DNA of 38,181 nucleotides from Candidatus Campbelliibacteriota bacterium. Its GTDB lineage: Bacteria; Patescibacteriota; Minisyncoccia; Phycocordibacterales; CSBR16-193. The stretch's first letter is position 1. Each line of letters starts with the position of its first letter. Position numbers and translations under genes: made by a program. Shown piece by piece: positions 8,107 through 15,856 of this stretch. The notes beneath the pieces were generated by a model that saw only the letters and a program-made list of their open reading frames with translations, did no database searches and was not told the DNA's origin. The stretch covers positions 1 through 38,181 of the forward strand of contig SLDR01000007.1 in assembly GCA_007125155.1 (NCBI GenBank), in the 5' to 3' direction.

Positions 8107-9051
8107 TTAAGGATTCCTGCCGAGCCCGGTAAGTCGGTCCAGATTGTCTAGCATTCTGATAAAACGCGGAAACCTGGCCATTGGACGGATAAAGCGAATG
8201 AATACCTGTGAACCGACCGGAATGACCAGCGCCCCTCCCGTCAAGAACCGAACAGCGACCGCGAAACCCTGAAGGGTCCTGAACACCAAAAAGAAAGGCA
8301 GTACGGCGATTATCTCGATCCAATATTTCCGGATAAAATTCTTGGTTGTCGATGTTTTAATGAACTTAAAAACCAGATCTACCACCAAAAGTCCGATGAT
8401 GATCCAATCGAAGACCTCGAGATAGGTACCGTAGGGTTCTAGAAATTCGGGGTACAGAAACTGAGAGAGTATCGAGAAAAAAAGCAAAACGAGAAAAAAA
8501 GGTACCATCCTGTCAACCGTTTGCTCAACCGCTTGCAAGAACGTCTTAGGTTCGGGCTCTTTCCTCTCTTTCTCGGTTAGGCCCAGTAATGAAAGAACCT
8601 CTTCAAGAATAAAGACGATGACCGCAAGCGATACAAAGAAAGCAACAAGCGCCATCAAGGTAACGAAGAACTCGATAAAACCATAATCTCCCAAAATGAA
8701 TCCGAAAAGATATGCCACCGAAGGCGGGTGCATCCTGTCAAAAGCCGTAAGAATGATTATCAAAGCGACCACACCCACCGCAACCTGAAGCAGGGTCATT
8801 CCTTCCGGAAGGAACCCGGTCATAACTCCGATCGCAGCCGCAGCCGTGTAACCGAAAACTATGGTTGCCGGCCGACCGGCGCGTGACCGCGACTGAAAGA
8901 CAACGATCGTTGTAGTGGCCGCCAAAGATGCAACTGCGATGCCGTGCCCTACGGCATCTTCAAATATCCCAAAGACCAGGACCATCAAACCGACCGTGGA
9001 AGCGATGAGAACTCCGGAGGTGATTGAGTTTCTTGTTATTTTGATATCCAT
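8107..9051 (-). CDS. HPP-domain membrane protein with voltage-sensor-like C-terminus
   Basis: Residues 1-150 hold about five membrane segments with the family motif DRMHPPSVAYLFGF (HPP at 108-110), which marks the HPP integral membrane family; members have been linked to nitrite transport. A charged linker (157-175, EKERKEPEPK) follows. The C-terminal third has four hydrophobic segments including VDLVFKF and KYWIEIIAVLPF, which look like voltage-sensor helices S2 and S3. The last helix has Arg at 286, 289, 293, 296 and 299, the spacing of an S4 sensor. No pore helix follows. The family call is firm for the first half and inferred for the second. Confidence 0.72.
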   Translation of the reverse strand: MDIKITRNSITSGVLIASTVGLMVLVFGIFEDAVGHGIAVASLAATTTIVVFQSRSRAGRPATIVFGYTAAAAIGVMTGFLPEGMTLLQVAVGVVALIIILTAFDRMHPPSVAYLFGFILGDYGFIEFFVTLMALVAFFVSLAVIVFILEEVLSLLGLTEKERKEPEPKTFLQAVEQTVDRMVPFFLVLLFFSILSQFLYPEFLEPYGTYLEVFDWIIIGLLVVDLVFKFIKTSTTKNFIRKYWIEIIAVLPFFLVFRTLQGFAVAVRFLTGGALVIPVGSQVFIRFIRPMARFPRFIRMLDNLDRLTGLGRNP

Positions 9052-9102
9052 ACCGGAACTTCGATCGAATTAAAGGTCAGATGAACAGGCCTCCGTAATT
9101 CA

Positions 9103-10035
9103 TTATCTGTCAAAAAGATACAAGCGATATTCATCTATCTCTCTTTGATCCAGATCATAGAAATATTTCCCTCTGTTATGGACCTCGGTCGCCAGTTTAA
9201 CCCCTACGAACCTCCAGTGCCACGGCTCAAAAATATAAGAAGGGTTCCCTTCAGGGTAAGAAATAACGAATCCGTATTTATGAGCATTCTCTTTCAGCCA
9301 TGAATAAAAATCTGTATTCTCAAAACCCCACAAAGCTCCACCCAGGGCTTTCGTGCTCAGATCCACGGCGGTCCCGAGCTGGTGTTCGGAGTACCCCTGG
9401 TCGGCCGAGAAACGATTCGCTCCGTCTCCGTATATGACGGAGTACCTGGTCTTTAGCTCCATCTGTTCTTCAAAAGAACGATAGCCGGAAACGATCCTCG
9501 GATCTATACCGTCATCCTCGGCAGCTTCCAAAAGGTCCAATAAAAAAGGCCACGCTTCTTCATGAAAGTACTCTTCGTCCTTGTCGGGAGGCAAGAACCT
9601 CTCCGGTATTTCGACAAGACCCGAAGGTTGGTAATTCTCATTCAAAAAATAAACTTTGGAGTACTTCTTTAAAAGCTCAGGATCTATCTTTTCCAATCTT
9701 CTTATTGTTTCGACCTCACCGGTGACCCTCTCCAGTCTAAGCATCAAAGAATCAACATATTGCATCTCCTCTTCCAGCTGTTCTCTTAAATTGTGATTGG
9801 CCTCCATAAGATCCCTGTTCTCCCTCTGAAGTTTCGATAACTCAAACCCCAACTCCCACAATTCACTCTCATACTGAACCCTTTCCTCTTCGGCATCTAT
9901 TTTCATTGTATATATATACGATCCGGAGAATGCACCCAACGAAAACAACAGCAATAAAACGAAAAGGAGTGCCCATCTGGTCCTTTTCCGTTTTACCGCA
10001 CCTGAATCGGAAAGATTATCGGAAGGTCTATCCAT
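9103..10035 (-). CDS. Membrane-anchored D-alanyl-D-alanine carboxypeptidase, VanY/M15B family
   Basis: The 310-residue protein has a positively charged N-terminus, one membrane anchor (22-43), a coiled coil (about 50-115) and a C-terminal M15B domain (about 140-300). Zinc ligands are visible as His218 and Asp225 in SEHQLGTAVD and His273 in EPWHWRFVG, with Glu270 as the likely catalytic base. SGYRSFEEQ at 183-191 is also typical. The enzyme trims the terminal D-Ala from peptidoglycan stem peptides outside the membrane. The coiled coil may set its distance from the membrane or make it oligomeric. The start is supported by an extended -10 box just upstream. Confidence 0.9.
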   Translation of the reverse strand: MDRPSDNLSDSGAVKRKRTRWALLFVLLLLFSLGAFSGSYIYTMKIDAEEERVQYESELWELGFELSKLQRENRDLMEANHNLREQLEEEMQYVDSLMLRLERVTGEVETIRRLEKIDPELLKKYSKVYFLNENYQPSGLVEIPERFLPPDKDEEYFHEEAWPFLLDLLEAAEDDGIDPRIVSGYRSFEEQMELKTRYSVIYGDGANRFSADQGYSEHQLGTAVDLSTKALGGALWGFENTDFYSWLKENAHKYGFVISYPEGNPSYIFEPWHWRFVGVKLATEVHNRGKYFYDLDQREIDEYRLYLFDR

Positions 10036-10044
10036 GGTGACCCA

Positions 10045-10053
10045 ATTTTAACA
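10045..10053 (-). promoter_or_regulatory. Extended -10 promoter of the VanY gene, near-leaderless
   Basis: On the minus strand TGT-TAAAAT (10053-10045) matches an extended -10 element, TGn followed by a -10 box. The ATG at 10035 is 9 bases further on. No good -35 is visible, as expected for an extended -10 promoter. The transcript would start almost at the ATG. Confidence 0.45.
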
Positions 10054-10101
10054 TAATTTCCAAGGATCTTTTAACGCCAAAAAGATAAAGGCCGGATGCT
10101 T

Positions 10102-10989
10102 TTATCTCAAATGATACTCACAGATATCTCCCCAGAGTCCTTTTCTTCCTTCTCTGGCCAAAGACTCCAGCTCCATAAAAAGCTCCCTCTTTAAAAAATC
10201 TCCTCTTTCATAAAAGAAAGCGTGACCTTCTTCGATCATCCACGCGTTGACCAACAGGTCATCGGGAAGATATACGTATCGGAGCATTCGATCATGAACA
10301 TCCCTGTCAGGAGAAAGGTCGTCTTTCTCAAGCGACACTCTTTTTCCTTCCAAGAGCTCCCTCAACTGATTAGCCGATTCCGGGCCGTAGCATTCTTCAT
10401 CGGAATAAGGCCCGTCTATCTCCGGCGCATCGATACCGATCAATCTTACAGGCTCGACATACCCTTCCATTTTCACCCAGATCGTATCCCCGTCTATTAC
10501 ATTGATAATTTCCACACCTTGATCATCCCGGAGTGGTTCATCCGCATCATCACCTAAAATGATGATCTGTTCGGGATCTTTGATGATTATCTGCGGACGT
10601 CCTTCATACGTCTCGATCATACCGTAAATGTATACTTCTCTACTACTCCAAGATCCAATATCTTCGAATTTTACCGCATCTTCCGAGAATATCGGGGCAC
10701 TGAAGGGACACTGCCTGAAATCGGGACAAAAATTCAGGAAATAATTATCATTGGCGGATATAAAAACATGATCGATCAAACCTCTGACCCATAATGTTTT
10801 ACCGACATTTTCCGGCGCGTTGGAAAAATGAATGGTGTTCTCTTCCGTTGCTATCGGGATCTCCGGGCGGTCATTAAAATTGACGGTGAATATTCCTCCC
10901 GCGCGATAGATCAGGAAGGCCGATATCAAGATCAATGCCACCGCGATCATGATGATCTTAATAAGCTTTCCTTTCGAAATTTTTTGCAT
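10102..10989 (-). CDS. Membrane-anchored thermonuclease (SNase) with an N-terminal OB-like domain
   Basis: The 295-residue protein has an N-terminal membrane anchor (10-28), a beta-rich domain (about 45-147) resembling an OB fold, and a staphylococcal-nuclease domain (about 158-292). Catalytic positions align with the model enzyme: DGDT at 166-169, Arg182 and Asp187 in VRLIGIDAPE, and Arg237 in DRMLRYVY. A Ca2+-dependent extracellular nuclease that could feed on environmental DNA or RNA is the natural reading. The gene follows the DUF975-like gene by 34 bases and may be co-transcribed with it. Confidence 0.88.
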   Translation of the reverse strand: MQKISKGKLIKIIMIAVALILISAFLIYRAGGIFTVNFNDRPEIPIATEENTIHFSNAPENVGKTLWVRGLIDHVFISANDNYFLNFCPDFRQCPFSAPIFSEDAVKFEDIGSWSSREVYIYGMIETYEGRPQIIIKDPEQIIILGDDADEPLRDDQGVEIINVIDGDTIWVKMEGYVEPVRLIGIDAPEIDGPYSDEECYGPESANQLRELLEGKRVSLEKDDLSPDRDVHDRMLRYVYLPDDLLVNAWMIEEGHAFFYERGDFLKRELFMELESLAREGRKGLWGDICEYHLR

Positions 10990-11023
10990 AGAGGCGGTCG
11001 GAAAACAGAAAAAATGACCCGAT

Positions 11024-11776
11024 CTAACTTCTTGAATGACCTACCGGTCTTGAACTTGGTGTTTCATATTTTGTGGGAGATCTGAAGACCTGCCGATCAC
11101 CGGTGAAAGAAGTTCGAGATGAGTTCTGAAGATACTTGGAAGGTTCGACATCCGCAATTTCCGACCCGGAAGACATAAAACGATAAGCACACACCATCGC
11201 CATCCAAGAAACAGGAACGGTCACCAGAAGCCCAACCAATAAAGCTAACATTCCGGCCAGATTAAACAGGATCAGCAGTATCAAAAGACCGAAAACACTC
11301 CACCATCGGCCTTTCGTGATGTTCCAAGACCTCTGCAACGCCCCTATCGGACCTAATTTTTTATCAACAATGATGATGTCAAAGAAATAAAACTTTACGG
11401 CGACGAACACACCCGGAATTATCAGAAGCAAAAGACCTCCGATCATCGCCAATCCATACAAAACACTCGCTATTATGAAATACGGTAGAAAACCGACCTG
11501 TGAGAACATGACCCCGACCGCGGTCTGTTCATCATAGAATATATCCAGATATATCCTGTATACTCCCAGGGTCAAGGTGGCGCCAAGTAAAAAAGTTACG
11601 AGGTTCCACAACGGTGAAAGCAACGAGTCCTCACCGAACAACAGCGAACCGACAATGTTAAGGGACGTCATTATCACGAACAGCAAAAGCACCGCACCTA
11701 TCATCAGCTTCCAATTTTTTTTGAAAAGACCCCACGAGGTTTTAAAAGAATATGAGATCAGAGATCGGTCATCCAT
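11024..11776 (-). CDS. DUF975/GDPD-membrane-domain-like multipass protein
   Basis: The 250-residue protein has six hydrophobic segments between about residues 22 and 200 and a polar 45-residue tail. It starts with SYSFKTSWGLFKKNWK, and a cytoplasmic loop carries LGPIGALQRSWNITKGRWW. This arrangement is seen in DUF975 and the membrane domain of some glycerophosphodiesterases. The function of this group is unknown; roles in membrane organisation have been proposed. A good -35/-10 pair lies 38 bases upstream, overlapped by a perfect inverted repeat. Confidence 0.65.
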   Translation of the reverse strand: MDDRSLISYSFKTSWGLFKKNWKLMIGAVLLLFVIMTSLNIVGSLLFGEDSLLSPLWNLVTFLLGATLTLGVYRIYLDIFYDEQTAVGVMFSQVGFLPYFIIASVLYGLAMIGGLLLLIIPGVFVAVKFYFFDIIIVDKKLGPIGALQRSWNITKGRWWSVFGLLILLILFNLAGMLALLVGLLVTVPVSWMAMVCAYRFMSSGSEIADVEPSKYLQNSSRTSFTGDRQVFRSPTKYETPSSRPVGHSRS

Positions 11777-11799
11777 GTATATTTTGATTAAAATTTAAA

Positions 11800-11822
11800 T
11801 TTATACTTTGCTTAAGTATAAA
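11800..11822. promoter_or_regulatory. Operator-like inverted repeat over a -10 box
   Basis: TTTATACTT (11800-11808) and AAGTATAAA (11814-11822) form a perfect 9-bp inverted repeat around a 5-base centre. The right arm contains the -10 box of the DUF975-like gene. This is a good geometry for a repressor binding as a dimer. A related TATACTTAAG string occurs at the adaptor promoter (6291-6300, reverse) and near 20,494. Confidence 0.4.
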
Positions 11823-11843
11823 ATGAGCTCAAATATTAAACAA
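11815..11843 (-). promoter_or_regulatory. Promoter of the DUF975-like gene
   Basis: On the minus strand TTGTTT (11843-11838), a 17-base spacer and TATACT (11820-11815) form a good sigma-70 promoter. The ATG is 38 bases beyond the -10 box, leaving a leader of about 30 bases. Confidence 0.55.
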
Positions 11844-11885
11844 ATCAAATGTGGAAAAGATCGCAATCTTTCGTATCTAACCTCA

Positions 11886-11914
11886 TTGACCTTTACATTC
11901 TTGACCTTTAAAAT
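11886..11914 (+). promoter_or_regulatory. Strong promoter giving a near-leaderless mRNA
   Basis: TTGACC (11886-11891), a 17-base spacer and TAAAAT (11909-11914) are close to consensus. The ATG at 11924 follows after only 9 bases. TTGACCTTTA is repeated at 11886 and 11901, so a second -35-like element sits inside the spacer. Confidence 0.72.
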
Positions 11915-11923
11915 AAAGTTATT

Positions 11924-12301
11924 ATGAAAAATTTTGAGAAACCGCTAAATATCGTCGGTTCAAGTGAACCTCAAATACACGGAGAAGGGTCTTCCCTGCT
12001 TTCCGACGACGAAAAAGAGAGGCTTAAAAGTTTAAGAAAAAAACAGATAGATTCGGAGCTCACCCCCGAAGAGAGAGATGATTTCCTGATTCTTCAGAAA
12101 AAAGAAGAAGAAAAAGGTGGAACTATAAACGATGAGGAAAAAAAGGAATTAAGTGAACTTAGGAAGACTCAGATAGAAAGAGAGTTCACCCCGGATGAAC
12201 TGGAAAGATTCCTTTGCTTGCAGAGCAAGGAGGAAGGTGTGGAGCATGGGGTCACAAAACGATACGAGGATCAAGATGAAAGACCCCCTTCCTTCAATTA
12301 G
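11924..12301 (+). CDS. Highly charged protein with two tandem 37-residue repeats
   Basis: The 125-residue protein has no recognised domain. Residues 26-62 and 68-104 are a tandem repeat with the shared pattern DEK-x4-L-x2-LRK-x-QI-x5-TP-x-E followed by F-x2-LQ and a KEE ending. Each repeat is probably a helical hairpin. Charged residues make up about half of the protein, and there is no signal peptide or membrane segment. A near-consensus promoter lies directly upstream and the start ATG has almost no leader. The gene converges on the NlpC-like gene, with 22 bases between the stops. It could be a protein-binding or nucleic-acid-associated small protein. Confidence 0.72.
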   Translation: MKNFEKPLNIVGSSEPQIHGEGSSLLSDDEKERLKSLRKKQIDSELTPEERDDFLILQKKEEEKGGTINDEEKKELSELRKTQIEREFTPDELERFLCLQSKEEGVEHGVTKRYEDQDERPPSFN

Positions 12302-12323
12302 ATAATGCCCTGAATATAGGGTC

Positions 12324-12812
12324 CTATTTCGCTCTTGATCTGTCGCTGGTCAAGATCCTTTCAATATCTCTGCCCGCCATTTCAAGCGAATGATCTTTCA
12401 ATCTCCGCTCGTATTTGCTGTTGCTGACAGCTCTGCCGTCACCCAAAAAGAACCCTATATGTTTATGCTTTTGATCGCCGGAATGCTCTACCCCCCAAAC
12501 GACAACGTCGCCGGGCTTCGGATCTTCCGTATCGAACCACCCGCAATTTTCCATATCCTTCACCGTTGAAGCGACCGTGATATGGACCTCTCTTATGAAT
12601 CCGAAGATGACCAAGACTGAGGATACGAAAAAAGCGCAAGAAAGATCTCCGTTATCGGTTATATCCTCCTTGACTCCGTCGACGTCGGCATAAGCATTTT
12701 TGAACATCTCGCTTCCCGGGGCATTCTCTATTACGGCCATATAGGTGTCAAATGTCCTCGGTACCACATTACTTGCCTTCTCTTCAACGATCGATGATCC
12801 TGTTTTCAACAT
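12324..12812 (-). CDS. NlpC/P60 or CHAP-like cysteine peptidase domain protein
   Basis: The 162-residue protein has a likely catalytic Cys59 in GDLSCAFFVSSVL and His118 in KHIGFFLGDGRAVSN, separated by PKPGDVVVWG. This order of Cys, P-x-PGD-x-V-x-W and His-x-G-x-x-x-G is the NlpC/P60-CHAP signature. These enzymes cut peptidoglycan peptides or related amides. The protein has no signal peptide, which is odd for a wall hydrolase; it may use another export route, be released with cells, or act on an internal amide. It lies 95 bases after yvcK on the same strand. Confidence 0.62.
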   Translation of the reverse strand: MLKTGSSIVEEKASNVVPRTFDTYMAVIENAPGSEMFKNAYADVDGVKEDITDNGDLSCAFFVSSVLVIFGFIREVHITVASTVKDMENCGWFDTEDPKPGDVVVWGVEHSGDQKHKHIGFFLGDGRAVSNSKYERRLKDHSLEMAGRDIERILTSDRSRAK

Positions 12813-12907
12813 AACATCAGCTTACTACACAAAACAAAGATATTCAAAAAATATCGCAATGAAGTGTATCGAGGTCATTCATCTTTCCACACGGTACTTT
12901 TCGCAAC

Positions 12908-13864
12908 TCACAGTATCCTCTTCAACAGATCGGCCAGTTTGTTGGGATCATGTCTCACAACACCGCCCGATATACTCATAAGGTCCTCGATCACCAGATC
13001 CCTGTCGCCGGGCGCCTTTACCGGCGGATCAACAAAGAATGATTTCTGTTTTTCATATTCGGCCAAAATGCCTTTATCGGGCCTTTTGTCATTGAAGATA
13101 ACTTTATCAAAACCCCTTGGAAGAAACTCTTCCACTTTTTCAATAAAATCTAAAGGACCGAAATCCTCGGTCTCTCCGAACTTGGTCATGATGTTCCCAA
13201 CGTAAACAAGCTCCGCTTTGGAAGAAGAAATGGACTCTTTTACCCCTTCCACCAGAAGATTCGGAATAATACTGGTATAAAGATCGCCCGGACCGAAAAT
13301 GATATGGTCGGCCCTCTTTATCGCCTCCAATACTTCGGGGTAGACCTTTATTGAGTCATTGTGGTGCGGGACCAGAAAAGTTCTTTTTATCTTTTCCTTC
13401 TGATCCCCGCGGGGAACATCTATGGCCGCTTCCCCGAAAAGCCATGATCCGTCTGTCAATTCCGCAACCAAAGTGGCCCTGTCCGTGGTGACCGGAAGGA
13501 CCCTTCCCTTTGTCTCCAAAACATCGGAAAGAGCCTCCACTCCTTGGGAAAAATCATTACAATACTGAGAGAGCATAGTTAGGAGCATGTTTCCCACGCT
13601 GTGCTCAGCCAGTTTGTTGTTCTTCTTGAACCTCTTTTGCAAAATACTTCGCCCGGCATCTCTGTGAGGAGAAAGTGCCAAAACACACTTCAGGACATCT
13701 CCCGGCGGAAGAACCCCCAACTCATCCCTCAAACGACCGGTGCTCCCTCCGCTGTCGGCCATTGAAACGATCGCCGTTACGTTGAACTCGGGAATGTCCC
13801 TTAGTCCGGAAAGCAGAACATACTGCCCGCTTCCGCCTCCCACTGTTAAAACTTCTTTGGACAT
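12908..13864 (-). CDS. yvcK: YvcK/CofD-like morphogenesis and carbon-flux factor
   Basis: The protein matches the YvcK family: GGGSGQYVLLSGLRD at the N-terminus, MADSGGSTGRLRDELGVLPPGD, HSVGNMLL, and IIFGPGDLYTSIIPNLLV. YvcK binds UDP-sugars and affects cell shape and peptidoglycan synthesis in Firmicutes. The fold is that of CofD phospholactate transferases, but YvcK itself is not known to do that reaction. The frame extends upstream to a TTG at 13891. ATG 13864 (MSKEVLTVGGG) is preferred because it puts the glycine loop right at the N-terminus, as in relatives. It is divergent from pyrH. Confidence 0.88.
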   Translation of the reverse strand: MSKEVLTVGGGSGQYVLLSGLRDIPEFNVTAIVSMADSGGSTGRLRDELGVLPPGDVLKCVLALSPHRDAGRSILQKRFKKNNKLAEHSVGNMLLTMLSQYCNDFSQGVEALSDVLETKGRVLPVTTDRATLVAELTDGSWLFGEAAIDVPRGDQKEKIKRTFLVPHHNDSIKVYPEVLEAIKRADHIIFGPGDLYTSIIPNLLVEGVKESISSSKAELVYVGNIMTKFGETEDFGPLDFIEKVEEFLPRGFDKVIFNDKRPDKGILAEYEKQKSFFVDPPVKAPGDRDLVIEDLMSISGGVVRHDPNKLADLLKRIL

Positions 13865-14036
13865 GTCAATTGATTTGTTTAAAACTATCAAAAAAAAATA
13901 TTTCTGTCATCGGGTCATGATCCTCTCCGACACAGATTTACTTCAATTTCCCGCAGTAACATTTCCGAGGTCCGTTCACTGACATCCGATACACCCGAGT
14001 CGATAATGCCTGATCAAAATAACATCAGGGTCGTAA

Positions 14037-14065
14037 TTGACCGAAGAGTCATAAAAAATTATAAT
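14037..14065 (+). promoter_or_regulatory. Near-consensus promoter of pyrH
   Basis: TTGACC (14037-14042), a 17-base spacer and a perfect TATAAT (14060-14065) form the best promoter in the window. The -10 box overlaps the first in-frame ATG (14064), so transcription must start downstream of it. Translation therefore begins at the next ATG, 14088. Confidence 0.85.
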
Positions 14066-14087
14066 GCACCAGGTAACTCAAAAAGAT

Positions 14088-14831
14088 ATGAACATAGATA
14101 ACGGCTCCCTAAAATACCAAAGGATCCTTCTTAAACTCTCCGGCGAGGCGATGATGGGAAATAAAAAATTCGGAATAGACCCCGAATTCATTTTTTATTT
14201 GGCAGATGAGATAAAGGAGCTTCGCAGATCCAAAGTGGACACGGTGATAGTGATCGGCGGAGGTAATATATTTCGAGGAGTAGCCGGAAGTGAACAAGGG
14301 ATCGACAGGGTTACGGCAGATTATATGGGAATGTTGGCAACCATTTTCAACGGCCTTGCTCTCCAGGACGCTTTGAACAAAAAAGGGATGGAAACCCGTC
14401 TTCAGACCGCCTTTGAAATGAAGGCTATCGCCGAACCCCACATCAGAAAAAAGGCACTCAGACACTTGGAAAAAGGGCGTGTGGTAATAACCGCAGGTGG
14501 AACGGGTCTTCCTTACGTAACCACCGATACCGCCGCCGCATTAAGAGCTCTTGAGTTGAAATGCCAAGCGATATTCAAAGCGACCGGAGTGGACGGTGTT
14601 TACCAAAAGGATCCCAAGAACGACCCTGGGGCTAAGAAGTTCGAAACATTGACTCTCGATGAGGCATCCAAGAATGACAACATAAGGATCATGGATAAAT
14701 CGGCGATAGAACTCTGCCGGGAGAACAATATAGAGATCGTCGTATTCAATATATACAAAAAAGGTAACCTTAAAAGATCCGCTCTCGGAGAGAATCCGGG
14801 AACCACCATTAAGATCCCGGGGTCCTCTTAA
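14088..14831 (+). CDS. pyrH: UMP kinase
   Basis: The protein is a bacterial UMP kinase, the amino-acid-kinase-fold enzyme that converts UMP to UDP with ATP in the cytoplasm. It shows YQRILLKLSGEAMMG at the N-terminus, VIGGGNIFRG, the RVTADYMGMLATIFNGLALQ segment, VTAGGTGLPYVTTDTAAALRA and a C-terminal IMDKSAIELCRENNIEIVVFN. An ATG at 14064 is in frame but lies within the -10 box, so 14088 is chosen. It gives 247 residues, close to the usual 235-245. Its last 23 bases overlap the end of the convergent Smr gene. The usual neighbours tsf and frr are absent. Confidence 0.96.
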   Translation: MNIDNGSLKYQRILLKLSGEAMMGNKKFGIDPEFIFYLADEIKELRRSKVDTVIVIGGGNIFRGVAGSEQGIDRVTADYMGMLATIFNGLALQDALNKKGMETRLQTAFEMKAIAEPHIRKKALRHLEKGRVVITAGGTGLPYVTTDTAAALRALELKCQAIFKATGVDGVYQKDPKNDPGAKKFETLTLDEASKNDNIRIMDKSAIELCRENNIEIVVFNIYKKGNLKRSALGENPGTTIKIPGSS

Positions 14832-15075
14832 GATAGACAAAGACCCTTCCGAAGTTATTGGGATCTTTTTTGATCCTATGGCACCTTCTCTTTATGTCTT
14901 TTCGGCCCAAGAACCTCAACGTCCTCTTTTTTAGCTGTCCGCTTCCCTTTCCGTGTATTATCTCTATCTCTCTTATCCCTTTATCTTCAGCATCCACCAT
15001 TAAAGACTCCAAAGCGTCATCGATCTTACGGCCTTTGTTGTAAATATCGTGAAGGTCGATCGTAATTCTAGCCAT
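14809..15075 (-). CDS. Small Smr-domain protein
   Basis: The 88-residue protein is a bare Smr domain: ITIDLHDIYNKGRK near the N-terminus (the DLH motif), IREIEIIHGKGSGQLKKRT in the middle and GRVFVYLK at the end. Smr domains nick or bind nucleic acids and in bacteria are linked to mismatch repair (MutS2 tail) or ribosome rescue. The frame can be extended upstream to 15198, but the added residues are hydrophobic and not Smr-like, so ATG 15075 (MARITIDLH) is chosen. The 3' end overlaps that of pyrH by 23 bases, tail to tail. Confidence 0.85.
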   Translation of the reverse strand: MARITIDLHDIYNKGRKIDDALESLMVDAEDKGIREIEIIHGKGSGQLKKRTLRFLGRKDIKRRCHRIKKDPNNFGRVFVYLKRTPGS

Positions 15076-15166
15076 ATCTTTAAAGATAACAAGAATCTTC
15101 ATTAAAGAAACCGGAAGTTCAGACCCGGGCCTTTTGTTTACAATATTCAAAATAACTGCTAAAAAT

Positions 15167-15187
15167 AAAAGAACCGTACGTTCTTTT
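15167..15187. repeat. Inverted repeat in the leader of the gene at 15210
   Basis: AAAAGAAC (15167-15174) and GTTCTTTT (15180-15187) form an 8-bp stem with a CGTAC loop, 22 bases before the ATG and just upstream of AAGGGAGG. It could be an operator or an RNA hairpin. Without further context its role is open. Confidence 0.35.
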
Positions 15188-15209
15188 ACAAAAAACAAGG
15201 GAGGTTTTT

Positions 15210-15779
15210 ATGGGTAAAGTTATAAAATTCCGGGAAAAAGGCACGGAAGTCCCTTTCTCGGAGGAGGACTTTGAAAGGCTCGATCTTGAAAGATTGCTCG
15301 CCAGATCCAACAGGTTGTCAAAAAAGAGATTCAATGAACTGGAAGATCTCAAGATCTTGATCATGAAAAGCGGTAAAGATGCATCCGCATTCTTTGAAGG
15401 ACTTCTCTCAAAAGAGATAGTTAGGAGAAAGAATATCTCTTCGGTTCAATTTTTGTGTGGAAATTACATTTCACATTTACTCACCTCCTTTCTGGATTCT
15501 TACCCCGAGCTCTGGGTGGCTTTCGATTACGAGTATAAGTATCATGAGACCGGGAACCCGAATTACTTGAGAAAAGGCGGGGATTTCTGTTTTTTGTTAT
15601 GTTCGATCTTTGAAGGTAGGAATTTCTGGAGACTGACCTCTCCCGAGTTCTATAGTGAAAAAGGCAAATCTCTCTATTATCAATCTTATCTGAAAGAGCA
15701 AAAAGAGATCAGCTTTCACATGAGCTCGAATTTTGAAGAGATGGTTAAAATAACCAAATATGCCGTATCAAGGTCATGA
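15210..15779 (+). CDS. Hypothetical cytoplasmic protein
   Basis: The 189-residue protein is not recognised. It has a charged helical first half (EEDFERLDLERLLARSNRLSKKRF), then a segment rich in aromatic residues and Cys (about 85-140, with GDFCFLLCSIFEGRNFWRLT) and a polar tail. It has no signal peptide or clear membrane helix. The start is well supported by AAGGGAGG placed six to seven bases before the ATG. A strong terminator follows 26 bases after the stop, so the gene is a single-gene transcription unit. It faces away from the Smr gene, leaving a 134-base divergent intergenic region. Confidence 0.75.
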   Translation: MGKVIKFREKGTEVPFSEEDFERLDLERLLARSNRLSKKRFNELEDLKILIMKSGKDASAFFEGLLSKEIVRRKNISSVQFLCGNYISHLLTSFLDSYPELWVAFDYEYKYHETGNPNYLRKGGDFCFLLCSIFEGRNFWRLTSPEFYSEKGKSLYYQSYLKEQKEISFHMSSNFEEMVKITKYAVSRS

Positions 15780-15805
15780 AATGAATAAGATCATTTTAAA
15801 CAACA

Positions 15806-15838
15806 GGGCCATGTTTCAAACATGGCCTTTGCTTTTTT
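15806..15838 (+). terminator. Rho-independent terminator
   Basis: GGCCATGTTT (15807-15816) and AAACATGGCC (15818-15827) form a 10-bp stem closed by a minimal loop and followed by TTTGCTTTTTT. It ends the gene at 15210-15779. Confidence 0.88.
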
Positions 15839-15856
15839 ATTCGCCTCGGTTTGAGG

